Source: an uncultured beta proteobacterium (GTDB lineage Bacteria > Pseudomonadota > Gammaproteobacteria > Burkholderiales > Burkholderiaceae). Taken from it: DNA of 64,000 bases. The notes under the pieces are model-generated. The model saw only the letters and a list, made by a program, of their open reading frames with translations, did not search any database and was not told the DNA's origin. The stretch is from NCBI GenBank assembly GCA_903875135.1, contig CAIQUZ010000113.1:30602-94601 (forward strand), read 5' to 3'. The position numbers and the translations under genes are program-made. Shown here one piece after another: positions 1-8,970 of the stretch (position 1 is its first letter; each line of letters begins with the position of its first letter).

Positions 1-1295
1 CCGTTTCTTAAGGCGCGCGCAATTCGTAAAGAACGATTGCCATCATTAGTCCACACACTCGCAGACAATCCGTATTCTGTATTATTCGCTTTTTTTACTG
101 CGTGTTTTTCATCCGTAAATGACTCTAAAACAATCAATGGTCCAAAAATTTCATCTTGACAAAAAAAGGCATTATCGTCTTGGTGCGCTATCAAGCTTGG
201 GGAGATAAAATTACCCCGGGATAACACTCCGCCCAAGCGTCCTCCACGCACAATAACTTCATCACAAGAATCCAGCGAGCGCTCAATTTCTGCATGAACA
301 CGCACTAAGGCGGAGGCGTCGATTATTGGGCCCATCTGTATGCCTGTATCTTGTCCAAAGCCAACCTTGACTGCTTCAACGGCTTGCTTCAATGCAATTT
401 TCATCTCATCATAAATTGACTCATGCACCAAAATTCTGCGTGCTGCCGTACACTGCTGTCCTGAAATGATAATGGCGGCAGTCACGAGCTTTGCAGCAAC
501 GTCTGATACATTAACATCATTAAAAACAAGACAACATGATTTACCACCAAGTTCTAAAGAAAGCTTTTTCACAGTCGGAGCCGCTGCCGCCATAATTTTT
601 TGGCCCGTTCGATTAGAGCCAGTAAAACTAATCACATCGACATCCTCTGACTCAACTAAAGTTGCCGCAACCTCATGCCCCTGTTCAGAAACCAAATTAA
701 CAACGCCTGGAGGCAAACTAGTCACCTCATTTAAACAGTGCAAAACGGCAGCGGTTATCTGAGTCGTCTGAGGCGCAGATTTGATGATGGATGTGCACCC
801 CGCAGCCATCGCGGGGGCAAGTGAACGAATAAGCAACACAATGGGCGCATTCCAAGGAATAATTAAACCAGCAACACCCGCTGCCTCTTTTAACATACTG
901 GTATATATTCCAGGTTCAGCCTCAAAGAAATTTCCCGGAATATACCGAGCAAGACCGGCGTAATATCGAATCTCAGAAATAGCACCAAGTACCTCCCCGC
1001 GAGACTGAACAATGACTTTACCATTTTCAAGTGTTAATAACTGTGCTAGTGGTTCAATCTTCTGCTCTAAGCGAGTTGCCCACTCCAGTAAAACTAATTG
1101 ACGTAAACGGGGTTGGTGTGCCCAAGTACTATGATAAAAAGCATCCTTCGCTGATTCAATAGCCAATGCAGCATCAACCTTATCGCTGTCAGCAAACTTT
1201 CCAATTTGCTCACCAGTTGCAGGGTTAAAACTTGGCGAAAATCTTTTCGAATGACCTTCAACCCACTTTCCATTCATTAAATTAAGCGCAATCAT
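1..1295 (-). CDS. Aldehyde dehydrogenase (NAD(P)+-dependent), 3' end outside window
   Basis: This NAD(P)+-dependent aldehyde dehydrogenase would oxidise an aldehyde to the acid in the cytoplasm. Reading the minus strand from ATG at 1295 gives about 431 codons without a stop, so the gene leaves the window; the family is usually 480-500 residues. Visible motifs are PWNAP (Asn149), cofactor Lys172 in IIKSAP, the general base Glu248 in LELGGK, and the catalytic Cys282 in SGQQCTAAR. It starts 8 bases after the stop of the short-chain dehydrogenase and is the last visible gene of the catabolic operon. With that neighbour it could turn an alcohol into the acid used by the CoA ligase. The family call is firm; the substrate is unknown, and furfural is only an inference from the hmf-like genes upstream. 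Confidence 0.93.
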   Translation of the reverse strand, partial: MIALNLMNGKWVEGHSKRFSPSFNPATGEQIGKFADSDKVDAALAIESAKDAFYHSTWAHQPRLRQLVLLEWATRLEQKIEPLAQLLTLENGKVIVQSRGEVLGAISEIRYYAGLARYIPGNFFEAEPGIYTSMLKEAAGVAGLIIPWNAPIVLLIRSLAPAMAAGCTSIIKSAPQTTQITAAVLHCLNEVTSLPPGVVNLVSEQGHEVAATLVESEDVDVISFTGSNRTGQKIMAAAAPTVKKLSLELGGKSCCLVFNDVNVSDVAAKLVTAAIIISGQQCTAARRILVHESIYDEMKIALKQAVEAVKVGFGQDTGIQMGPIIDASALVRVHAEIERSLDSCDEVIVRGGRLGGVLSRGNFISPSLIAHQDDNAFFCQDEIFGPLIVLESFTDEKHAVKKANNTEYGLSASVWTNDGNRSLRIARALRN

Positions 1296-1303
1296 TTTTT
1301 TCC

Positions 1304-2068
1304 TTAATGCATAACTGAGCCGCCATCAATCACAAGCACTTGGCCTGTAACAAATAAGCTAGCATCACTTGCAAAATAAATTAAACTTCCAGCTAAATCA
1401 CTCGGAACAGCCTCGCGCTTAATTGCACGACTAGCAATATTATTAGCAGCAATTGCGCCCTGCCATGCCGGATTGTCCAGAACGTTATCACTGAGAACTA
1501 GACCTGGCGCCATCGTATTGACACGAATGCCATCGTCACCTAACTCCCTAGCTAGTGAACGTGACATTGCAACAATAGCTCCTTTCGATGTTACGTAATG
1601 CAGCATCATCGGAGATCCCTTAAACACTGTACCTGAAGCAATATTAATAATAGAGCCAGATTTTTGTTGGCGCATAATGGGACTGACAGCCTTTACACAT
1701 TCAAACACACCACGAACATTGACCCGCATGACAGCATCCCATTCATCGGTTTCAATCTGTTCAAAAGGTTTAAGGCTCAACTTACCAAATAACGCCGCAT
1801 TATTCACCAACACATCAACTCGTCCATATTGGTCTATTGTGCGCTTGACCATTTCTTGGCAAGATTTGGCGTTAGTCACGTCAGTATGTAATCCCAAAAC
1901 GTCTACTCCTTGATCTTTGAGTATTGAGCAAATACCATCTGTAGTAGAAACATCGGTAACCACCACTTTAGCACCTGCTTTACCTAATACCTGCGCATAA
2001 TGTGCCCCAATCCCTTGCGCTGCTCCAGTCACAATGGCGACTTTATTTTTGAGAACTAATTCACTCAT
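1304..2068 (-). CDS. SDR family NAD(P)-dependent oxidoreductase
   Basis: This is a classical short-chain dehydrogenase of 254 residues, the usual length. The Rossmann glycine motif TGAAQGIG lies at residues 14-21, NNAA at 89-92, and the catalytic Ser145, Tyr158 and Lys162 (YVTSK) are all present. The C-terminal stretch VTGQVLVIDGG is typical of the family. Its start overlaps the end of the membrane hydroxylase gene by 8 bases and its stop lies 8 bases before the aldehyde dehydrogenase, so the three are probably co-translated. I infer that it oxidises an alcohol or reduces a ketone within the catabolic pathway of this operon. The substrate cannot be read from the sequence. Confidence 0.93.
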   Translation of the reverse strand: MSELVLKNKVAIVTGAAQGIGAHYAQVLGKAGAKVVVTDVSTTDGICSILKDQGVDVLGLHTDVTNAKSCQEMVKRTIDQYGRVDVLVNNAALFGKLSLKPFEQIETDEWDAVMRVNVRGVFECVKAVSPIMRQQKSGSIINIASGTVFKGSPMMLHYVTSKGAIVAMSRSLARELGDDGIRVNTMAPGLVLSDNVLDNPAWQGAIAANNIASRAIKREAVPSDLAGSLIYFASDASLFVTGQVLVIDGGSVMH

Positions 2069-2834
2069 TGACGGCCTCTTTCAATTCTTTTTGTTGATCA
2101 GTAATTTTTTGTAATTCGGGACGAATGTACTTTTCAGACATTCCGCAAAATAATCCTCTCAACAAACCAACCTTTGCATCGCTCGTCCCAAACAACAAAT
2201 CACAAATTGGAAAAGTTAAGTTGAAGTTGTATTTATGCATAAACTCAGGATTATGGTGTGCAACATGCATTCTTCGAACCGTATTTAGTAACGGAAATCG
2301 ATCCAAAAATGGACTATTTTCTATATGGGATAAAGTATGCATCCCTTCATACATCAAATAATATGTAGCAATGGTTGCCATCATAATATAAGCCACATTA
2401 GATGAAAATATAACCCCACCAAGAATGACTAACGGTATAGCAGAGATGACAAAAAGTATCGGCGCAAACGGGGGAAACAGTAATGCACGCCAATCTTTAT
2501 GGCCTTTGTAATTTAACGTTAGATGTGTAAAAAATTGGTGATGCGTCCCCACGTGACGTTTATAAACAGCCTTTAATGGGCCGTTGGGATTATGCAAGAT
2601 ATAGCGGTGACCTGCCCACTCTGCCCAATTTCCAAATAAAAACATGGGGATAATCGACCACAACTCAGGGTTAGTTAAGTCATGGATTTTAAATAAAGAA
2701 AACAACAAGACAGAACTTGTGAAAACTAAAGTAAACGCCAAATGATATTCACCACGATACCATGAAGGTGTGGCCTCAATATAGTCTTGCCGATATTTAC
2801 TTGAGCGTTGATAGATTGTTTGATTTAATTGCAT
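2061..2834 (-). CDS. Fatty acid hydroxylase / sterol desaturase family membrane protein
   Basis: This is a 257-residue membrane protein with the histidine clusters of the di-iron sterol desaturase/fatty acid hydroxylase superfamily: HRYILH, HVGTHHQF, HTLSH and HVAHHN, separated by hydrophobic segments. Such enzymes use O2 at a di-iron centre to hydroxylate or desaturate a substrate at the membrane. I chose ATG at 2834 because a G-rich Shine-Dalgarno sequence (GAGGGGGGG) lies about 7 bases upstream. An ATG at 2855 would add seven residues and overlap the preceding livF stop, but has no such site. It overlaps the dehydrogenase gene by 8 bases. Its place in a Mo-hydroxylase and CoA-ligase operon is unusual, and its substrate is unknown. 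Confidence 0.85.
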   Translation of the reverse strand: MQLNQTIYQRSSKYRQDYIEATPSWYRGEYHLAFTLVFTSSVLLFSLFKIHDLTNPELWSIIPMFLFGNWAEWAGHRYILHNPNGPLKAVYKRHVGTHHQFFTHLTLNYKGHKDWRALLFPPFAPILFVISAIPLVILGGVIFSSNVAYIMMATIATYYLMYEGMHTLSHIENSPFLDRFPLLNTVRRMHVAHHNPEFMHKYNFNLTFPICDLLFGTSDAKVGLLRGLFCGMSEKYIRPELQKITDQQKELKEAVNE

Positions 2835-2854
2835 GGTAATTCCCCCCCTCTTCA

Positions 2855-3562
2855 TTAATGTATGCCTAAAAATTTTTCTTGGAAGTGCTCATCTGACAAA
2901 ATTAACTTTGCGTCACCCTCAAGTACGTTTCTTCCGTTTTCAATAACATATGCTCGTGTAACAAATTCCAATGCGCGGTGAACATTCTGCTCTACCAAGA
3001 TCATACTAACTCCACCCAGATTAATTTCTCTGAGTGCTTGCATAATCTCTAGGACCAACTTCGGCGCTACCCCAATAAATGGTTCATCTAAAAGTAACAT
3101 TTTTGGCTTTGACATTAAAGCCCGCCCAATGGTCACCATTTGTTGTTGACCACCACTGAGTTGACCAGCCATTTGCAAACGCTTATCTTTCAAGATAGGG
3201 AATAATGCATAGATACTTTCTAGACCAGTATCAATCGATGATCGTTTCTCTTTAATATATGCTCCCATCATTAAATTTTCTTCAACCGTCATCTGTGTAA
3301 ATAGTTTACGCCCCTCAGGAACCAATGCTATGCCAGACATGATCAGTTCGTTAACGTCCAGCCCTGCGATGGATTGTCCCGCAAAAGTAATCGCTCCTGA
3401 TTGCAGTGGATAGAGCCCCATAATTGCGCCCATCGTGCTTGACTTGCCTGCCCCATTAGCCCCCAGTAAACCGACGCACTCACCATCTCCAACAGTCAAA
3501 CTAATATCCCATAGCACCTGGAGTTTTCCATGACTGAGTTCAATATTATTTACTTCAAGCAT
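2855..3562 (-). CDS. Branched-chain amino acid-type ABC transporter ATPase, LivF-like (system 2)
   Basis: This 235-residue ATPase of the LivF type energises uptake by the neighbouring permeases. It has Walker A GANGAGKSS, signature LSGGQQQ, Walker B LLLDEP and the switch His region VEQNVHRAL. I chose ATG at 3562 because AAAGGAG lies just upstream; a longer reading from 3598 adds twelve residues without a good ribosome site. The start overlaps the stop of the fused LivM-LivG gene by 8 bases. It is the last gene of the second importer (binding protein, LivH, LivMG, LivF). Liv-type importers next to catabolic genes often carry aromatic or dicarboxylic acids rather than amino acids, so the substrate is open. 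Confidence 0.92.
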   Translation of the reverse strand: MLEVNNIELSHGKLQVLWDISLTVGDGECVGLLGANGAGKSSTMGAIMGLYPLQSGAITFAGQSIAGLDVNELIMSGIALVPEGRKLFTQMTVEENLMMGAYIKEKRSSIDTGLESIYALFPILKDKRLQMAGQLSGGQQQMVTIGRALMSKPKMLLLDEPFIGVAPKLVLEIMQALREINLGGVSMILVEQNVHRALEFVTRAYVIENGRNVLEGDAKLILSDEHFQEKFLGIH

Positions 3563-5342
3563 TTGTATCTCCTTTGGCATGTCCAAGATAACTAGCAATC
3601 ACTTTTTCATCTTTTAAAACTTCAGCTAAAGGGCCGTCTGCCACCAAGCGTCCAGAATCTAAGACAATTAATCGATCAACTACTTGAGTTAAGGCAGAAA
3701 AAATATGTTCGACCCAAATAACAGTTACACCATACTGATCTCTGATCGTCCGAATATGTTCTACAAATTGATTGACCTCAATTGGCGTCAGGCCTGAGGC
3801 AACTTCATCAACAAGTAAGAGACTTGGTCTTAAAGCTAAAGCTCGACCAAACTCAATAGCTTTCTTTTCTTGCAAAGAAAGAGAGTCGGAACGGAACATT
3901 TCTTTATCCGTTAGCTGGATGAAATCAGCAAGTGCTCGTGCATTGATCAGAGCTTTCTGTGGGGTCATGCCCTTACCACCAAACATTAATGGCATCGCCA
4001 AGTTCTCTAACACTGTCAGATCGCCAAAGGGTCTTGGCAACTGATACGTTCTACCAATCCCTATTTGAGCAATTTCATCTCGGGATTTATTGGATAAATC
4101 CTGACCTAAAAAACGAATTTGGCCACTACTCGGTTGAAACACCCTAGAAATACAATTAAATAAGGTAGTTTTTCCCGAGCCGTTTGCTCCAATTAAACCA
4201 ATAATTTCACCTTGATTGACGGTAAAACTAACATCATCCAGCGCCACATTCCCACCAAATGATTTAGTGATATGCAGACACTCAAAAATAGGTAATTGAC
4301 TATTCGGTTTTTTGACTCCTAAGATATCTTGCAGTGATAAGGCCTTAGCACTAGATTGATTAACACGCTTCTCAAGTTGGTTAATCAAATATTCATGATG
4401 TTCTTTACTTAAAAAATGTAATATTCGATTATTTTTAATCCAACTTGCTCGAAGCAGGCCGCCAGGCATAAAACGACCAATACATAAAATAATTAGGCCG
4501 TATATTGTTGTTTGTAGCATCTTTAAATTAACTAACATCCACTGTTGGATACAGGCCAAAAGAATGACTCCAACCAGTGGACCCCACCGCATTCCAGATC
4601 CACCAAATAAAACCATAGCAATCGGAACTAGGGCTACATTTAGACCGAATACACTACCTGGGTCAATAAAGCTCATTTGCCAACCTTGCAATGCCCCAGC
4701 TAAGCCAGCAAACACCGCAGAGATCACTAAAACTTTTACTTTATAAGGAAAAATCTTAATCCCAATGACCTCAGAGACTTCTTCATCATTTCGTATGGCG
4801 CGTAAAGCAAAACCAAAACGACTACGGTTGATTAATAGGGTAAGAATAAAACTAGCAAAACATAAAGCCAAGGCTAAAACATAAGTCAAAGATGTCACCT
4901 TTTGAATCGGAAAAACAATCCCTTCAGCACCATTAGTAATAAACGACATGTTATATGCAAGCACTTCCATCAATGGCAATAAGGCAAGAGTGGCGAATGC
5001 AAAATAGTCCCCTTTCAACCGATAGAGAGGATATGCAATCATTACAGCAACACTACAAGTGATTAGCCCCGTGAGAGCCATTGATGTCAATGACGATTGG
5101 CCTGCTACGAGAAAAATACCGAAGGCGTATGAGCCAATCCCATAAAAACAGTAATGCCCAAGATTAACGTAACCCATCTCACCAGCAATCCAATCCCAAC
5201 TTTGAGCAAGAATGTAATAAATTAGAATGGTAAATATAAAAGAAATTAAATACGCATTACCAAATTGAACAACACTTAGTAAGGCGCCTAAAACTAAAAA
5301 GCCAAAAAAAGTCAGTGGAATATTCATTTGTGATGATTTCAT
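3555..5342 (-). CDS. Fused ABC transporter permease-ATPase, LivM-LivG (system 2)
   Basis: This is a single 595-residue protein joining a LivM permease to a LivG ATPase. Residues 1-300 are hydrophobic with about eight to ten membrane segments and the LivM-type stretch GEMGYVNLGHYCFYGIG. A linker of about 50 residues follows. The ATPase has Walker A GANGSGKT at 385-392, a degenerate signature LSLQE at 488-492, and Walker B LLLVDE at 508-513. Other Liv systems usually make the two parts as separate proteins, as system 1 in this window does. It starts one base after the livH stop and overlaps livF. There is no internal stop, so this is a true fusion in the sequence given. Confidence 0.93.
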   Translation of the reverse strand: MKSSQMNIPLTFFGFLVLGALLSVVQFGNAYLISFIFTILIYYILAQSWDWIAGEMGYVNLGHYCFYGIGSYAFGIFLVAGQSSLTSMALTGLITCSVAVMIAYPLYRLKGDYFAFATLALLPLMEVLAYNMSFITNGAEGIVFPIQKVTSLTYVLALALCFASFILTLLINRSRFGFALRAIRNDEEVSEVIGIKIFPYKVKVLVISAVFAGLAGALQGWQMSFIDPGSVFGLNVALVPIAMVLFGGSGMRWGPLVGVILLACIQQWMLVNLKMLQTTIYGLIILCIGRFMPGGLLRASWIKNNRILHFLSKEHHEYLINQLEKRVNQSSAKALSLQDILGVKKPNSQLPIFECLHITKSFGGNVALDDVSFTVNQGEIIGLIGANGSGKTTLFNCISRVFQPSSGQIRFLGQDLSNKSRDEIAQIGIGRTYQLPRPFGDLTVLENLAMPLMFGGKGMTPQKALINARALADFIQLTDKEMFRSDSLSLQEKKAIEFGRALALRPSLLLVDEVASGLTPIEVNQFVEHIRTIRDQYGVTVIWVEHIFSALTQVVDRLIVLDSGRLVADGPLAEVLKDEKVIASYLGHAKGDTNA

Positions 5343-5343
5343 A

Positions 5344-6219
5344 TTATTTTGACTTTTGAAATCCCTGAGGAAAGATGATCAAAATAACCAAGAGGAGAAT
5401 AACGCTCAAAGCAGGCGCCCACTCAGGCTTCCAAAATAAACCCGTCAGACCCTCAGCAACCCCTATAAAAATGCCTGCAATTAAGGCGCCGGGAAGGTTA
5501 CCAATCCCACCTAAAATAATAATCGTAAATGCTTTTACAGTCAGTCCAAAACCAATATAGGGGTCCACTGGAAATGATAGAACATATAAAATGGACGCCA
5601 AGAAAACTGTGGCTGAACCAAATGCAAATGTAGTCGCTTTTATCTTTACACTATTGATACCACATAATTTAGCCCCAATAGGATCTTGTGTTACAGCCTT
5701 CACCGCACGACCAAACCAAGTTAACTTTAAGAAATAATGAAGCCCCAAAGTCAATAAAATAATTCCTATTAAGATAATGATTTGGGTGGTCGAAATAATG
5801 ACTCCCGCTACTTCAAAGGTATCAAACTGTAGATTAATATTTTTTTGCGTTGATCCAGCAAACTTCGCTGTTAAATCACTCATGATTAATAAAGCTCCAA
5901 CGGTAATTAATACCGTACCCACGGTGGCTTCAAAATGATTTCGCTTACTCAAAGGCTCAAGTAAATATTTAAAAAACAAATACCCATAAGCAAAAAATAA
6001 TGGTGTCATGAGTAACGAAATCAACCAAGGAGAAATACCCCACGTAGCATAAATGGTTGATGCAAGAACACCCCCAATAGAAAGGAGTGTGCCATGGGAA
6101 AAATTTAATATTTTCACCACACCATAGATTAATGACAGGCCAAATGCTACCAGTGCATATAAGCCCCCAATTAACACCCCTCCCAACATCACTTGGGCTA
6201 AAACTTCAATAGATATCAT
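5344..6219 (-). CDS. Branched-chain amino acid-type ABC permease, LivH-like (system 2)
   Basis: This 291-residue inner-membrane permease has about eight hydrophobic segments. The LivH-type N-terminus GGLYALVAFGLSLIYGVVKILNFSHG and the late stretch AFTIIILGGIGNLPGALIAG are characteristic. It pairs with the LivM half of the fused protein that starts one base downstream. The substrate-binding protein gene ends three bases upstream, so the four genes 7437 to 2855 form one compact importer unit. Confidence 0.92.
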   Translation of the reverse strand: MISIEVLAQVMLGGVLIGGLYALVAFGLSLIYGVVKILNFSHGTLLSIGGVLASTIYATWGISPWLISLLMTPLFFAYGYLFFKYLLEPLSKRNHFEATVGTVLITVGALLIMSDLTAKFAGSTQKNINLQFDTFEVAGVIISTTQIIILIGIILLTLGLHYFLKLTWFGRAVKAVTQDPIGAKLCGINSVKIKATTFAFGSATVFLASILYVLSFPVDPYIGFGLTVKAFTIIILGGIGNLPGALIAGIFIGVAEGLTGLFWKPEWAPALSVILLLVILIIFPQGFQKSK

Positions 6220-6222
6220 GTC

Positions 6223-7437
6223 TTATTGCCAAGATGGTGAAGGCCAAACCAATTTCCCCGTAGCGGCTTCCTTAGGCCATACAACAATCACTTGACCACC
6301 TTTTTGCATTTGCACAGTAAATGCCCCATTGTTGGGAAAACCTCTTTCGTCAAAAACAATATTTCCGGCAGGTGACTTAAATGTTCCCTTAAATAAGGCA
6401 TTTTTAACGAGTTCACGATCAACTGCACCAGCTCTTTCAATCGCTTGCGTCATGGTCAAGTAAGCGCCAATACGCCCTAAACTAAATGGATAATCGAACA
6501 TACTGACATTCGATTTTTTAAGAACCGCTTCAACAAACTCACTGTAATCACCTTTAACACCCGGATACCATGGTAACTCTCCAGTCATCCCTTGAATATC
6601 ATCACCAATTTGTTTATAAAGTGCACCTGATAAAAACGAGTGATGAACGTCCATAACTTTAATTTTCATTTTCCGAATTTGCTGGACCAATGAAACCGAT
6701 GGTCCATCAAATGAGCTAATATAAATAATATCTGGTTTAGCTGCGCGTACTTTAGCTAAAAGTGCAGTAAAGTCTTTGGTGTCCTGCGCAAATAAATCTT
6801 CACCAATGACCTTTATACCTTGAGCTTCTGCCTTTTTTGACCAATAACCCGTGATTCCTTTTGTTACTGGATTGTCATGCGTAATAAAGTAGATGGTTTT
6901 TGGTTTAGGATCAACGGTGGCCAACATATCAAAATAACGTTCCGACCAACGAGGAACGACCGGGTATGGAGTACCCCAAATATACTTTAAACCGCGATCA
7001 TAAACCGAAGGTGAAGCAACGTTTGCCATCACCATTGGTATCTGATGTTTGTCTGCTAATGGAGGAACAGGTCCACCCATAGAAGACCAATCAGGTCCAA
7101 CGAAAAAATCAACATTATCCACAGTTGCCATTTTTTCGTAAAGTGATACCGCTGTAGCTGGGACACTTTGATCGTCATAGATCACAAATTTAATTGGAAT
7201 CTTTTTATTACAATTTTTTACAAAAACACCACCTGTTTTATTCATTTCCTCAGCAAAGACCTCTGTCATGTTTCGCCACTTATCAGCTAGTGTTGAAAAT
7301 GGACCAGTTTCTGAGATCGTCGTACCTAATAAGATAGGATCATTACAGGATCCCAATTTTGCATAACTATTAAAAGTAAAACTAAGGCATATAAAACATG
7401 CGATTACTATTGAACTTAATGTTCGATAACTTTTCAT
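6223..7437 (-). CDS. ABC transporter substrate-binding protein, Liv/amide type (system 2)
   Basis: This is a 404-residue periplasmic binding protein of the type I fold (LivJ/AmiC-like). It has a signal peptide of about 26 residues (basic start MKSYR, hydrophobic core, cut after NSYA). The mature start LGTTISETGPFSTLA and the later PKTIYFITHD resemble Liv-type receptors. It would capture the substrate for LivH, LivMG and LivF encoded directly downstream. A 76-base gap separates it from the end of system 1, the largest gap between the hydroxylase genes and the left edge. It is clearly different in sequence from the system 1 receptor, so the two importers probably bind different ligands. Confidence 0.9.
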   Translation of the reverse strand: MKSYRTLSSIVIACFICLSFTFNSYAKLGSCNDPILLGTTISETGPFSTLADKWRNMTEVFAEEMNKTGGVFVKNCNKKIPIKFVIYDDQSVPATAVSLYEKMATVDNVDFFVGPDWSSMGGPVPPLADKHQIPMVMANVASPSVYDRGLKYIWGTPYPVVPRWSERYFDMLATVDPKPKTIYFITHDNPVTKGITGYWSKKAEAQGIKVIGEDLFAQDTKDFTALLAKVRAAKPDIIYISSFDGPSVSLVQQIRKMKIKVMDVHHSFLSGALYKQIGDDIQGMTGELPWYPGVKGDYSEFVEAVLKKSNVSMFDYPFSLGRIGAYLTMTQAIERAGAVDRELVKNALFKGTFKSPAGNIVFDERGFPNNGAFTVQMQKGGQVIVVWPKEAATGKLVWPSPSWQ

Positions 7438-7513
7438 ATTACTCCCTTTTGTTTTTTATAAAAATGTAAAACTAAAATTAACATCTTGCATTCAACACAC
7501 AATCATTTACCAT

Positions 7514-8227
7514 CTAAACAGCGATATTCTTCATTAATCGAACAACATCTTCTTGCTGAATTGAACTTCCTTGATCGACTACACGACCGCGCTCAATCGC
7601 ATAATGACGATCACATAACTGCAAAGCTTTATGAACATTTTGCTCAATCAATAAAATCGATACCCCTTGTTCTCGCAACTGTTTTAACAATGCAAAGATT
7701 TCATTGACGATCATTGGCGCAAGACCCTCAGTTGGCTCATCAATCAAAATTAATTTGGGTGAGCCCACTAAGGCTCGAGCAATGGCTAACATTTGTTGCT
7801 CACCACCAGACAAGGTATTACCTAGCTGATTTTTACGCTCTAATAATCGAGGAAATTTCTCATAGAGCTCTGCAATCTTAGGTTTATGCTTTGCACGAAT
7901 CCTTGACGGTAGCTGCATTAAGCCCATTTTTAAATTGTCTTCAACGGTCAACCCTGAAAATATTCGCCGATCCTCAGGCACTAAAGCAATACCCAATCTT
8001 GCAATTTTTTCACTCGGCCAAGCAGCGATATTTTTTCCCTGAAAAATAATCTCGCCTTGACTAGGCGGCAACCAGCCAGCAATAGTTTTAATAATGCTCG
8101 TCTTCCCCACGCCATTACGGCCAAACAAGCCAACTACCTCACCTTCTGCAATTTCAAGATTAACACCTTGCAATATATGAGATAGCCCAATGTATGTATG
8201 AATATCATGCAGTTCAAGAAGACTCAT
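7514..8227 (-). CDS. Branched-chain amino acid-type ABC transporter ATPase, LivF-like (system 1)
   Basis: This is a 237-residue ATPase with Walker A GRNGVGKTS, signature LSGGEQQ, Walker B LILIDEP and a QNVHKAL switch region, typical of LivF. Its ATG overlaps the livG stop (ATGA), which implies translational coupling. It is the last gene of the first importer, in the order binding protein, LivH, LivM, LivG, LivF. Lying directly downstream of the hmf-like genes, this importer is the better candidate for uptake of the acid they degrade. Confidence 0.92.
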   Translation of the reverse strand: MSLLELHDIHTYIGLSHILQGVNLEIAEGEVVGLFGRNGVGKTSIIKTIAGWLPPSQGEIIFQGKNIAAWPSEKIARLGIALVPEDRRIFSGLTVEDNLKMGLMQLPSRIRAKHKPKIAELYEKFPRLLERKNQLGNTLSGGEQQMLAIARALVGSPKLILIDEPTEGLAPMIVNEIFALLKQLREQGVSILLIEQNVHKALQLCDRHYAIERGRVVDQGSSIQQEDVVRLMKNIAV

Positions 8228-8970
8228 ACCGTATCTCCAAAGTAGGCCGTTTGAACGATGGGATTGTTCCTTACATCTTGCGGACTTCCCTGAGCAATTT
8301 TCTCACCTTGAGCCATCACGACCACCTGCTTGGACAAGTCCATCACTAGCTCAACATCATGCTCGATTAATAAGATCGTGACACTTTTACCTAATTCAGC
8401 AATTAATTGTGAGGTCTCATGAGTGTCACTTTGAGACATACCTTGAGTAGGCTCATCTAGCAATAATATTTGTGGGCGCAAAGCCATTGTGACAGCAATC
8501 TCAAGGCGTCGCTGCTCACCATGGGACAATGCACCCGCCTGCGCCTCCTTCTTTTTTTCTAATTGAAAAACTTCTAAAAGCTCTTGCGCTCGTTGAATCG
8601 CAAATTGACTTTTATGGGTTAAGCCGAACAATTTTGACCAGGATTCTAATTTTTGAGAGGCTAAAAGTAAGTTTTGCTCTACGGTTAAATCAAAAAACAA
8701 ATTGGTGATTTGGAATGATCTCGCCATTCCCCGACTTAATCTGTTGACAGGGTCTAATCGTGTGACATCCTCGCCACACATCAATAACTGACCTTCCTCT
8801 GGAATGTATAAACCACTCAGTAAATTAAATAATGTGGTTTTACCTGCACCATTAGGACCAATAATTGAGGTAACACCCAAAGGCTCTACATCAAAGGAGA
8901 CACTACCTACAGCACGCAAACCACCAAAAACCTTAGTTAAATTTTTAGCTTGCAGGATTGGCATACTCAT
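8224..8970 (-). CDS. Branched-chain amino acid-type ABC transporter ATPase, LivG-like (system 1)
   Basis: This 248-residue ATPase has Walker A GPNGAGKTT, the LivG-type signature LSHGEQRRLEIA, Walker B LLLDEPTQGM and a late IEHDVELV switch. LivG and LivF form the ATPase pair of these importers at the cytoplasmic face. The gene overlaps livM upstream and livF downstream by four bases each (ATGA junctions), so all are likely made from one message. Confidence 0.92.
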   Translation of the reverse strand: MSMPILQAKNLTKVFGGLRAVGSVSFDVEPLGVTSIIGPNGAGKTTLFNLLSGLYIPEEGQLLMCGEDVTRLDPVNRLSRGMARSFQITNLFFDLTVEQNLLLASQKLESWSKLFGLTHKSQFAIQRAQELLEVFQLEKKKEAQAGALSHGEQRRLEIAVTMALRPQILLLDEPTQGMSQSDTHETSQLIAELGKSVTILLIEHDVELVMDLSKQVVVMAQGEKIAQGSPQDVRNNPIVQTAYFGDTV

